A DNA stretch of 64,000 nucleotides from Trachythela sp. YZ-2020 (taxonomy: Eukaryota > Cnidaria > Anthozoa > Malacalcyonacea > Clavulariidae). Shown in pieces: positions 36,601-47,426 of this stretch (position 1 is its first letter; each line of letters opens with the position of its first letter). Made by a program: the position numbers and the translations under genes. The stretch covers positions 1,732,501-1,796,500 of the forward strand of contig JADLSH010000365.1 of the NCBI GenBank assembly GCA_016169945.1, read 5' to 3'. Below the pieces are notes generated by a model. That model was given only the letters and a program-made list of their open reading frames with translations, ran no database searches and was not told the origin of the DNA.

Positions 36601-39600
36601 CAACAAGAAGCTAAGGCCAAACTTTGACGGTAAAGTAAACATTTAACTTTATTATTTATTTAAAAGAATTCATGACTTCTGATTGGCCAACATGCAGCCA
36701 TAGGTGAAATCGTCATATCAACCCAATGGCTACCAAATATGGAGCTGTAACATCGTATCACATGAAATGACGTCAAACGTTGGATATGAAAAAATAATAT
36801 CGCACGTTTGACGTCATGATATACACAAACAAATGATATTTGTTTGTTTCAACTTGGTCAGTTTATGTTTAGTCATAAACATGATCTTTTACCAGAGAGA
36901 TTCGGAAATATGTTTTCCAAACGTAATCAATTTCATACGTTTAACACAAGATATTCTTTGAATTACCATGTGCCTTTGTGTAGAACAAATATCAGACAAT
37001 TTTCAGTTCGCTATCAAGGTCCAAAGTTTTTCAATTCTTTTCCTTGTGAGCTGGTCAGCATAGACTCTCTGCATTTATTTAAAACGAAATTGAAACTTTA
37101 CCTTTTTCTAAATTATTAGAAAATTGTTTCCAATATATTTTGTAAAACTAAAATAATGTATGAAATTAGATCAACTATGTTTGCAATATAGTGCACCATC
37201 TAATTCAGGGAACCTAAATTTATAAAAGCCTTATAGTTTCTTTTTAGGCTCCCTTGTTACCGAATTCTGATATATTTAAAATAGTTTATAATTTCGTTTT
37301 GTGTTTGTAAATTTTATCAATTTATGTAAATTTTATCATTAAATCAAATTAATAAAAAGTAAGTAAAAAAAACAAAAAACAATATGGCGTCGCCTTCGGC
37401 CGTTCGCAGATTTAGTGGGAAGGAGAATTTGAAAAATACCGACTAAACAATAACCAAAAAACAGCGACGAAAGGGTGTGAAATATTTTTAAGTGTATTTG
37501 TAAGAAGAGAGCACACATTTCATGCAAATGGCAAGAAGAACTCGTCATTATTTTTAAGAATTTAACCCAACTAGGTGCGGATGTCTTTTATATCTTTTAA
37601 ATATACAATAAAACAATTATTAAATTCTGTTTTCGCATGATATGAAGAGTTATCAAGGCCGACGTTTGTGTGTTATTCGCCTCAGCTTTCAGCTTCAGAT
37701 CATTCTTCACATCGTGCTCAACTTCATTCAATAATACGGGGGAATTCAGAATATATCGATCAGACATTTGTAATCCTATTCCAGATAATTTCAACATCAT
37801 TGCGAGGCTAGGGAAGAGCCTGGAAACGAGGTTGGACTTGTGTCCGTACTCCAGACACTTTTACACTCAAACTGTGATACTTTTCATAACGAATTCCACT
37901 TACCTGACTTGGCTTGCGTTTGTATGCGATCACAACAAAGGTGAATTCGTCGCAACATTTTCCTAAAACACAATGATGATGAATGACGACTATTCAGCAT
38001 GTGCAAGTGACGTCATAACTCGTCGAAATCTATTGATTTCGTCCACCGATCGCGGACTTGTTCCGCGATGGGGAAGGGGGTCAGCCTTGCATCCGCGATT
38101 ACAAAAAAAAACAGGATGAAAACGGACTTTTCTGGCTAAAAAGACGTTGGACTGGTCCGCGATGGGGTAGGGGGGAGGGGGTTAAAGCAATCGTGGAACA
38201 AGTCCGCGATGGGGTAGGGGGGAGGGGGTTAAAGCAATCGTGGAACAAGTCCGCGATTTCGGGATGAAATCTATTTGTAGACGGCCCCTAACTCGAGTTC
38301 TAGACATGCTAAAACAACAAACTATACAACAAAATACTCCTCGTTGTTCACGGATTTTAACGAGATATAGCTTGTTTTATAACTCTCAGTATTTCGCAAG
38401 ATATAAGAAAAAAACGGCACTTCGATGATATCCACGATAAATGCCACCCAACATAGTGAGTTATTTAGGATGACGTAATATTCTCGCGTGATTCCACGAG
38501 CCGAGAAATAATTACATTTCACTGTTTTCTTCTGCATAAACAGGTCCTGCTATTAAAATCCTCGCAAGTGCTTATATTGTAGCTGTGGACAATGTCAATG
38601 ATGTAAAATCGGTAAGCAAACAAATTATTCATATAATTAAATAAAATAAATAATTATCTGTTAATTATTGTGAATTAAAAATATTCTTACAGAGAGCATG
38701 CAATTTCCATAATTCAAATTATTAGAAGCAATGACAAATTATGAACTAATTAAGAACAAATTATGAACTAATTAGGAACTAATTATGAATGATTACTTTT
38801 TTACATTTTCTCTTATTTGCAGGACTTTACACTAAAGATGTATTTCTCTCAATATTGGAATGACAGTAGGCTGGTGTTTGGAGATAAACTGGCAGGCATC
38901 AAGCACAAGGGAAGTCTGAGGGTCGCAGGCGAGGGTACAAAAGAAATATGGACGCCAGATACTTACGTTGAGAACGAGGAAAATATCGGATCTCATAAAA
39001 TATTCTCGAGTATTGAAATAACACAATATGGACAGATCCATATGAGTCAGAGGTAAAGATAGGGCTATAGAAACAGCGTTAAGGCCATGTTACATGCAGA
39101 GCTCCAGAAAAATTCGTTTTTGGAATAGTATTGATCAGAGCCTTCGCTCAAAAAGTAAAAAGATATTCAAATCTAGAATGTGCCAGGCTCTCTTTAGAAT
39201 TCTTACAACTGAGAATGACTATGTTGATGCACCCATGATAATAGCAAGATTGCCAATTGTAACTATGTCGGTTTAATTAGTTTAGCGACGATATGAACAT
39301 CCCTACTGAAATAGTATACTATATTGTGTGTTACCTCAGTGCATGGGAATGCTTCACTGCTTATTTGAGATCTGAGATGATCTTAGTTTGTCTATGCTAA
39401 CTTATATCGATTCACAATATACTTCATATCACTTAATTTTATATATTTTCCCCCTTTATTTATAAAAATATTGCCCAAATTTATATGTTCAAATTCATTG
39501 CCTGCAACGATTAGTTTAACTATTAGCAGGTAATGTAAATAATTCATTTTCTTTGTAAAATTTTATAATCATTAAATCATTACACGGGATAATTTTTGCC

Positions 39601-42600
39601 GCAACTTGCAACGCAATTTCTGGACAGAGCCATGTAGAAATGTACGCACAGAAAAACAGTGAACATGAGACGCGTTTCACTCCACCGATATTATAATTAT
39701 TCTCATTCATTTCTTTGTTGTCTTCTTGGGCATGTTTAGTAAGAAAATTATCGGCAAAGTAAAACGAGATTCACATCGCTCTGTGTCCGAAATTGCGTTG
39801 CAACTTGCAGCAAAAATTGCCTCGTGTGACATGGCGTTTAAATCTCGCGCAACTCAATAGTCAAAACGACTGAAAAGTCTCTTTTTGTAATACAGGTGTA
39901 TGTACCACAGAATACCGCAAAGATTTACATGTTCCATATCTTTTGTCAAATATATATGTGGCTTCTTAATATTTTTTAGTATAGTTTATCGATATATTTT
40001 TTCTTCCTGGGAGTTTTGGGGCTAGATTTCATAGACTTAAATATTTTTTTTTAATTGAACATTCTGTGGAACAAACTCTAATGTACCACAGAATACCAGT
40101 GCAGAGATTATTAAATAAGCAACGATTTATCAAATTGTACCAGGATTTGGTGTGTCATGTTGTGTGATAATACTGTAGGATATTGCTAACTTAATTTAGT
40201 GAAAGGTAAGTACTAAAATCAGTACAGCATACCAGTGGTGTAACCAAAGAATACCAGGTTTATCAATAATTTTGAAAAATTCAGTTTTTCAATGGTAAAA
40301 ATGATTCCTCGGTCTGATTCCTGTATAGTAATGATGTTGTGTTGCATAGAAAAAGTAGTGATCAACATAAATTATACTGGTTTGCAAACTTATTTTTCAA
40401 CTTCGAATTTTACAGGCATTATATGCGGGAAAAAAGTATCAAAAACTAGAATGTTATTTCTTGTTAATCCTGATTATTTTTAAGAATTTTTATGAAAATA
40501 TTCATTATTTTGATTTACTTCTCCACTCTATTATATCAACTTTATTAATTTTTTTAGATTAACAATAAAAGCTAACTGCCCCACGATGAACCTGAAGTTA
40601 TTCCCACATGATGTGCAGACCTGTGAATTACTTCAGACAAGTTGTATGTAAAAAATCTAACTTTTCTCTTTAATGGTTCAGTATAAGGAGCATCTTTTTA
40701 TAGTCTATCATTGGTGTTACAACAGGGAATGACTAAACTAACTTTGTTTATACTGGATAGTTCTATCAGTTCTAAACTGTTCTTCCTAGAGGTCCAGTAA
40801 GTGTCATCCCTTATTGATCCAGTGTTACTACAGGAGGAAACCTAAACTAAACTAACTTTATTTATACTGGATAGCTTTATCAGTTCTAAACTGTTCTCTC
40901 TATAGAGCTCCAGTAAGGGTCATCTCTTATTGATCCAGTGTTACTACAGGAGGAAACCTAAACTAAACTAACTTTATTTATACTGGATAGGTCTATCAGT
41001 TCTAAACTGTTCTCCCTAGAGGTCCAGTAAAGGTCATCCCTTATTGATCCAGTGTTACTACAGGAGGAAACCTAAACTAAACTAACTTTATTTATACTGG
41101 ATAGCTCTATCAGTTCTGAACTGTTCTCTCTAGAGCTCCAGTAAGGATCACTCCTTATTGATCCAGTGTTACTACAGGAGGAAACCTAAACTAAACTACC
41201 TTTATTTATACTGGATAGCTCTATCAGTTCTAAACTGTTCTCCCTAGAGGTCCAAAACCTGCAGGGTGTTTGGTGCCACGCTACACTATATATGCTTCAG
41301 CATATACCGGGTGGCGCAAATAAAAGTACGACTGTTTGATTTAGTATAACTTAAAAACTAAACGAGCTATTACACTTAAACAAGTTTTGTTGCATTCAGC
41401 GATGTCTAACTTAAATTTTGATATATATATGCCATGTGCATTTGTATGCAATATTGACTGAGATAGCTGCGTTTAAACTTGAGTAAACATTTTTAGAACT
41501 GTCGAGAATGAGCTAAAAACGGCCTATTAAACTAATTTGATAACCGTTACCATTTTACCGTAAGTATTATTTCAATAAAGTGAAGTTGAAGTTAGAAATG
41601 TTTCTTGAATAGATATGCTCCTTTATTCTAATATTTGGCCTTCTAACTTCAACTTCACTTCATTGAAACGAATACTTACGTAAAATACTATTAATGGTAA
41701 TTATCAAATTATTTAATAGGCCATTTTTAGCTAATTCTCGACACTTCCAAAAATGTTTACTCAAGTTTAAACGCAGCTATCTCGGTCAATATTGCATGAA
41801 AATGCACCTGGCATATATTAAAATATTTGCTGAATGCAAAGAAACTTGTTTTAGTGTAATAGCTCTTTTAGTTTTTAAGTTATACTAAATCAAACAGTCG
41901 TACTTTTATTTGCGCCATCGGCCACCTGGTATAATGTATATAGAAATACATCCACATATTTCTCCTATAGATGCATTTCCTAACACCGACCTTACATACG
42001 ACTGGAAGTCACACCACCCGGTTGTTGTAGGAGAAAGTTCGATAGCAACACAATACGTATTGGAAAAAACCATTACAAGTATCGACGATATATATTTTAA
42101 ATCCACAAGTGAGTAAAACAAAAACTCATCATGGTCAATATAAAATAAGGATACCGTCAAAAACCTTTCGGAAAATTTAGGAATTTTCTTAATGGCGCAC
42201 AAACCTGTAACAGACCCGCAGCAGACTTGTACCAATGCGGTTTCAACAACTTGTTAACAGGTTGTGAGTGACAACCTTGTAGCGACCTGATAAAATTACC
42301 ACGTTGTTAATTAACTTGTTGATAAGCTTACTACAAGTCTGTTGCGAACACATCTTGTTGACAAGATGTGGATTTTTTAGGCGTGTACACACGTAAAAAC
42401 GCACAAGTTGTAACAAACCTGCACCGGACTTGTACCAATGCTGTTTCAACAACTTGTTATCAGGATGTGCTCGCACTGCTTGTTCCCAGCTTGTTGACAA
42501 GTTGTCAACGGCTTTTTAACAACTTGCTACAAGGTTGTTGACTCAACAGACTTGTTACAAGGTATTATCGTCCTGCAATTAACAACGTGTTAACAAGTTG

Positions 42601-45600
42601 TGAGTGACAACCTTGTAGCAACTTGATAAAATGACAACATTGTTACAACTTCTTGAGAAGCTTGCTACAAGCCTGTTGCAAATACGTGTATACCTGGCCA
42701 CTGAGGTGAAAGACACATGCCATCATGTACAACCCATGTAAGAATAATGTTAAATTCTGAATATTTCATATTTGCTTGTAGATGCCACCTGGACATATCT
42801 CAAGTTAAAATTTGTTCTTCGACGTAAAATAGCGTACTACATTATCAGAATATATCTGCCTGCAATCCTGGTTACTTTGACGTCTTGGATTTCGTTCTGG
42901 GTTGACCCAACCGCTATCCCAGGTGCGTTTTGTCACTGGGGTATTCATTTGGACTGTAAAGCCGAGTCTCGCTCGCGTTTGACCGCCAACTCTCATCAAC
43001 TTTGTCAGTCTTGTCAATTCTCATCAACTTTGAACCCGACTTAGGTCAGTTTCAGACGCCGCTCCACTCATGCGCCGAACTTAATAGACAATTTGCATTA
43101 TAGACTAAATTTTGTTCTAGGCAAGGAAAAGGGAAACAATGTGGCCAAATGTGGTAGGAATTTCCGCACGTAATACAAAAGTTACCAAATTTGCAAACTT
43201 TGCAAGGCTATATTTTCCGCATTTTACAACATTTCGCAACCAAACTTTGCAATTTTACTAATTTTAGTATGTTCTTTCCGGCAATATACTTTTTTTTGCC
43301 TAGATCAAAAATTAGTCTATAATGCAAATTGTCTATTGTATTACGTGCGACGCTGGAGCGACACAAGAGCGGCAGTGATTCAAAGTTCAAACGGCGTACA
43401 ACTATAATGTTATTGACGAGAGAGGAATACGAATACGCATTCGTGCGGGAATTCTAAATATAATTAAAAAAATAAGTAAACATTACAAAGTGGCTAATCT
43501 AATCGTAATAAATTACAGCAAATTTTGATTTAAGTTTGCCACATGAGTGGAGCGGCGTATGAATCAATGTCGCTCCAACGTCGCATAATGCGACAGGCTC
43601 TGTCGAACTTCTGCCGAACTTATGTCGCTCCAAATTCTGCCGTAACGAATTGATTCAAACGTCGCTCTTCTGTCGCACCTAATTCGTCATTTAAGTTCGG
43701 CGCATGAGTGGAGCGGCGTCTGAAACGGGCCTTAAAGTTGAAGGTTGTTTGTTGATGGAAAATTACGAGTGATAAATATATACAACTTTGAAACCTTACC
43801 GGGAACGGCTGCGAAACTCTATGGTCCCACGGCAGGAATCGAATCTGCGCCCCTGCGATTCCGATGCAGTGCTCTGACCACTGAGCTACAGAGTTCAGTT
43901 GCCAAGAGCTAGCGACAAGTTACTGTATATATATACGTCGGGTAATGCGGGTTGTGATAAGGTAAATTATAAGTAATTTTTTTGCATTTTCACTCGATGG
44001 GACTGCATTGGAATCGCACGGGCGGAGTGCGATTCCTGCCGCGGAGGACCTTAGAGTTGCATTTTTCGCAGCCGTTCCCGGTAAGGTTTCAAAGTTGTAT
44101 ATATTTATAACTCGTAATTTTCCATCAACAAACAACCTTCAACTTGATGAGAACTGATAGAGCTATTTAATAGCATAATTATCAGTAAAGTTAAAGTTAG
44201 TTTATTCTTACTCATAGATGACTTAATACACTGGACCATCACAATTAGGCGAATTTAAAGAACACACCCATTGTATGCACAAAATCTCTGCCTATTGTGG
44301 GTACTGAATACTCTACTATATTTCTTTCCAGCTCGCCTCTCACTATGTGTAATCACAGTACTTGCAATGACTACATTGTCCTACAGTTCTCAGTCTATGG
44401 TGCCAAGTGTTCCCTACGTTAAAGCTGTCGATATGTATCTTATTATTTCATTCTTCTTTGTATTTGGCTCACTGGTTGAGTATGCCATATTGCTTAATAT
44501 AAATCTACGATGTATGCGTTGCAATACACACAAACAGCAGGTAAGGTGGCTCTTTCATCTTATATAATGTATAATAGAAGCAGGGCCGGACCTACGGGGG
44601 TTGGGGGGGTGTCACACCCCCCCACCAGAAATTCTATTTGGAGTTTCAGTCGGCAGACAAAAATATTTTTGATGACTAACAGCAATGTAGTCGGTACAAG
44701 TTTGTTAGTCAGTCGGTTGAAAGGACCTTACACCCCCTGATAAATTTTCTGAGGACGGCCCTGAATAGAAGTTGTTTACCATTTGCCAGATTCATACATA
44801 ATTTAGACAGAGCATTAAAATATACCCACTTTGAACTTAAAAATAATGTACGGTAGTACAGCATAGTAAATGTCCGAGGCCGATTATAGATTGACATGTA
44901 CTGTAGTTGTTGATCAGTTTTGACCTTCAAGCGATATTGAAAAACATCTTAGATATTTTGTCTGAAATGTAACCATGTTTATACATGGACAAATTTATCA
45001 GCCAACTATTCGTGCTTTGCCCAAGTTAATCCAGATGGACCATCTTTTTTCTAGTATAAAACAGGCCATTTAAATTGAGCCCAGTTTTACCAAGTACACA
45101 GGGTAAATAAAATGTTAAACATCTGTGCTGTAGCCTGTAGAAGCCCCGAATAACTAAAAAGAGATTCCATTTAGCTCTATATGCTTTAACTCAATATTTT
45201 ATTTGCATTTACGTGAAAATCAAGTAAGAAATTTTGAGACTGTGAGATTTCGATCAAAATGACATTGGTCTTATGACAAAAAACTGTGAGATTTGACATG
45301 TATGAGACACAGTAACTAAAGACCAGGTTACCTGAGGCAATTTTTGCTGCAACTTTTGGACACAGAGCGATGTTAGGTAAAACGTATATTCACAGAGAAA
45401 TTGTGAGCATGAATCTCATTTTACTTTGCCGATATTTTTCTTGCTAAACATGCCCAGAAGGCAACAAAGAAATGAATGAGAATGATAATATCGGTGAAGT
45501 GAATACGGACCATGTTCACTGTTTTTCTGAGCATACATTTTTAGTACATAACATATGGCTCTGTGCAGAAATTGCATTTTAAGTTGCAGCGGCAAAAATT

Positions 45601-45884
45601 GCTCCGCGTAACATGGCCTTAAATGTTAAACTTATATTTGTGCTATATAGGAGAAGGCCGAAGAGATACCACTGACCAAAAAGGACCAACATGACGAAGG
45701 GATTGCTGCCGTTGATGTGGAAAATGGAAAAGAAAATGGATGTAATGGCAAGGAAAATGGCAAGAAACCAAGTGGAAAAGCTGGAAAATTTTCAACATGG
45801 ACACTGGACACATTCAGTGCAGTTTTATTTCCCGCTGCTTACGTTTTCTTTCACTTGATCTTTTATTCAGTTATATTAGCTTGA
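33689..45884 (+). CDS. Cys-loop ligand-gated ion channel subunit (glycine/GABA-A receptor-like), 419 aa
   Basis: Exons 33689-33756, 36544-36629, 38544-38611, 38823-39052, 40558-40643, 41971-42108, 42782-42922, 44332-44540, 45651-45884 total 1260 nt with all phases agreeing. A signal peptide (MELATAVIVLATLICVCFC) precedes the ligand-binding domain, which has GYNKKLRPNFDG, YFSQYWNDSRL and IWTPDTYVENE. The disulfide loop runs from Cys158 to Cys173. TM1 is about 242-265 and ends SWISFWV. TM2 follows IPAR (Arg274 at 0') and reads LSLCVITVLAMTTLS. TM3 is about 307-330, and TM4 is near the C-terminus. The TM3-TM4 loop is short, Lys/Glu/Gly-rich. PAR before TM2 marks anion-selective members, so chloride conduction is inferred. 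Loop C lacks the extra Cys pair of vertebrate glycine receptors. The ligand cannot be predicted. Introns are loaded with foldback elements. Confidence 0.95.
34556..34812 (-). mobile_element. tRNA-derived SINE, second family
   Basis: The minus strand starts GGGGCTTCAGTGGCGCAGTC (A-box region) with a B-box-like GGTTCGATTCTC, then a body with TTTCTCCGGGTACTCCGG. Related copies are at 11040-11250 and, decayed, at 63330-63425. It lies in intron 1 of the receptor gene. Confidence 0.75.
35985..36412. repeat. Foldback element, GGCCCGTTTCAGACGCCGCT ends
   Basis: Terminal inverted repeats of about 45 bp begin GGCCCGTTTCAGACGCCGCT. The inner part contains further inverted GTCGC/GCGAC motifs. It is the uninterrupted copy of the element at 43045-43732. 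It is in intron 1 of the receptor gene. Confidence 0.9.
36840..37360 (+). mobile_element. LINE 3' fragment
   Basis: The frame 36844-37119 encodes the C-terminal region typical of CR1/jockey-type LINE proteins: HTFNTRYSLNY, CRTNIRQFSVRYQGPKFFNS and a final FKTKLKLYLF. No RT core lies upstream, so the copy is severely 5'-truncated. An AT-rich 3' tail with AATAAAAAG follows. It is in intron 2 of the receptor gene. Confidence 0.8.
38000..38460. repeat. Dispersed repeat (second copy) interrupted by a GC-rich tandem repeat
   Basis: The flanks match 30504-30800. The interruption at 38040-38285 carries tandem copies of a unit of about 47 bp containing GTCCGCGATGGGGTAGGGGG and GGTTAAAGCAATCGTGGAAC. 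It is in intron 2 of the receptor gene. Confidence 0.8.
39575..39840. repeat. Foldback element, copy 1 (GCAATTTTTGC(C/T)GCAACTT ends)
   Basis: The ends ATAATTTTTGCCGCAACTTG and CAACTTGCAGCAAAAATTGC are inverted. A second copy lies at 45325-45630 in the last intron of the same gene, and an end fragment occurs at 62455-62492. It is non-coding. Confidence 0.75.
40720..41265 (-). repeat. 113-bp tandem repeat family, locus 5 (reverse orientation)
   Basis: About five well-conserved units carrying CAGTTCTAAACTGTTCTCCC and ACAGGAGGAAACCTAAACTA, in intron 5 of the receptor gene. This is one of the cleanest arrays of the family in the window. Confidence 0.9.
41306..41932. repeat. Foldback element with GGTGGCGCAAATAAAAGTAC ends
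   Basis: The left end is ACCGGGTGGCGCAAATAAAA and the right end is its complement around CTTTTATTTGCGCCATCGGC. Arms of roughly 300 bp include CGAGCTATTACACTTAAAC on one side and TTTAGTGTAATAGCTC on the other. It ends about 40 bp before the exon 6 acceptor of the receptor gene. Confidence 0.85.
42225..42700. repeat. CAACTTGTT-rich repeat, copy 1
   Basis: Irregular repeats of ACAACTTGTTAACAGGTTGT-like text with TTGTAGC(A/G)ACCTGATAAAAT and TGTTGCGAACACATCTTGTT. The same family is at 51945-51975 and 52295-52455 in MAPK15. The short internal words are self-complementary. Confidence 0.75.
43045..43732. repeat. Foldback element (second copy) carrying a nested foldback
   Basis: The ends match the element at 35985-36412. 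A second foldback, 43085-43335, is inserted at the point that reads CTTAATTGTATTA in the uninterrupted copy. Confidence 0.9.
43085..43335. repeat. Nested foldback element
   Basis: Terminal inverted repeats of 24 bp begin TAGACAATTTGCATTATAGA. There is no ORF. Removing it restores the sequence of the sister copy near 36021-36035 exactly, with no obvious target duplication. Confidence 0.9.
43736..44146. mobile_element. Inverted pair of SINE copies
   Basis: A minus-oriented SINE (tRNA-like head near 43830-43905) and a plus-oriented one (44000-44100) face each other. Their tails (GTTGAAGGTTGTTTGTTGAT and its complement, 80 bp) are near-perfect inverted repeats at the outer edges. The whole block can fold into one hairpin. 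It is in intron 7 of the receptor gene. Confidence 0.8.
45325..45630. repeat. Foldback element, copy 2 (GCAATTTTTGCTGCAACTT ends)
   Basis: It is related to 39575-39840 but in the opposite orientation, as shown by the internal text CTTGCTAAACATGCCCAGAA versus its complement. It ends about 20 bp before the acceptor of the last receptor exon, leaving little room for a branch point outside the element. Confidence 0.75.
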
Positions 45885-47233
45885 TTTTAAAATAGTAGCG
45901 GCTTCTGCACTGACAGCAAGAAAGGAATAACATACCATAAATCCACTATTAAACCCCATGGGGGGTTCAGTAGTGTAGGAATCAGGTGGGGGGGGGGTGG
46001 ACAACTAATAAATGTACTCAGAACACAATGGGAGGGGGGGAGTTAATAAGAGATTGGGGCCTAATTTCATCCTAAGGGTGAGATAATAGACATATAATGT
46101 CATATATAGCTTATATATTAGAAATTTATGATTTTAAAATGCTTTGGCTTTTTGAGAGCTTTATAGTGTTGTGACCAAATATAACTTTTACTAGCTAATT
46201 ATTAACTAGGAAAATTAATATACGAAAGAATAATTAATATTAACAATTAACATTATTAGTCAGCTGTTAAACACTATTTTTTGCAATTAGAAATATTATA
46301 TGAGCAACTATTATTAATTAGTATTTAATAAAATATCAGAAAAATCTAGATGGACTGTGAGTCTGTGACAGTTTGTGTGGATGCATGGGTGGAAATTAAA
46401 ATATTTAAAGTTTGCAGCTTTCTTTATAAATACATAAATATACAAAAAGAAATGTAAATTTTGTTTGATTTGTACATCTCACATCTGAGGCTGAACAAAT
46501 ATAAATTTTAAACTTGAATTGTGAAAGTTTGCTCTGTCATATTATTTACCTTTATACTCACCGAAATCGTCTCATCTTTGGCCAAACAGCTGAATAAACT
46601 ATACTCTTTCACTTCAACTGCTAGTTTTGTTCACGTTTTTCAAAAGTTTGTAGATATTTTACAATTTAGTTTCATAGTTGGACGACAATATTTTTTTCAA
46701 ATTTTCGCACAAAATTTGATGAAACACGAGGATAAACCGAGACAAGCCGAAGATAGCCCGAAATTATCCGAAGACTGCCCGAAGCATTTATTTCTATATA
46801 ATTATTTTGGGGATTTTGTCATGATTTTATCACTATTTTACAACTTTTTCCGGTAGGTTTTAAAAATTGAAAAGAACAGTCTAGAGCATTTCCTGAAAAA
46901 TATAGTCCACATGTCAAAATATTGAAATAAACGTTTGATTTTGACATTTTGCCAAAGGCTATAAACGAAAGCCAAGAACACGTCTTTAGAACTGTATCTA
47001 ATTATTCCCATAATTGGCTTTGCCTGTCCACAGGCAGCACAGCCGCACGCTAGATAAAACACTGGCAATATGTTAGACTAGTTGCATTTTGCAAGAAATG
47101 AATAAAGTATTTGCTAGAAGAATAAGTATATTGTCTCAAAAGAGTGCATCCGACCGCAATTTGCATGTTATTTTCCTGTTATTTTGAACAAAAACGTAGC
47201 TGACTCATCCATCTTGGCACCTGGCTTTATTTC
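45885..47233. other. 3' region of the receptor gene and intergenic space
   Basis: AATAAA at 46327-46332 is a candidate poly(A) signal for the receptor gene. G-rich tracts occur at 45960-46040. A degenerate GCCGAAGA/CCCGAA series is at 46735-46785. No gene was recognised; the 111-codon ORF at 46521 has no domain. Confidence 0.45.
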
Positions 47234-47247
47234 GTTGTCATAGCTAC
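47234..47247 (+). promoter_or_regulatory. RFX X-box-like site upstream of MAPK15
   Basis: GTTGTCATAGCTAC matches 11 of 14 positions of the canonical ciliary X-box GTTGCCATGGCAAC and lies 180 bp before the start codon. A full CRE/ATF core TGACGTCAT (47272-47280) and a CCAAT box (47293-47297) follow. X-boxes near start codons mark ciliary genes, and MAPK15 is a ciliary kinase, so the placement makes sense. Function is inferred. Confidence 0.4.
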
Positions 47248-47426
47248 CGACCAAACGGCGAAGGTCACATTTGACGTCATCACGAGTGCTCGACCAATGA
47301 GAAGCGGGACCGGTCCGAGCGCTCAACCGGTGTTTTCAAACAATGCTTTCCTGTAGGACGATGCCTTCTTATTTTGGCCGAAAAATCGTATTTTTTACAG
47401 ACGATCGGTGGTGATTTTCGCAGAAA

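Noticed and set aside
36844..37119. A separate host gene of 91 codons
   Set aside because: The text matches the C-terminal end of LINE proteins and sits in a receptor intron.
46521..46856. 111-codon ORF after the receptor gene
   Set aside because: No domain, no splice context and an AT-rich composition like surrounding non-coding DNA.
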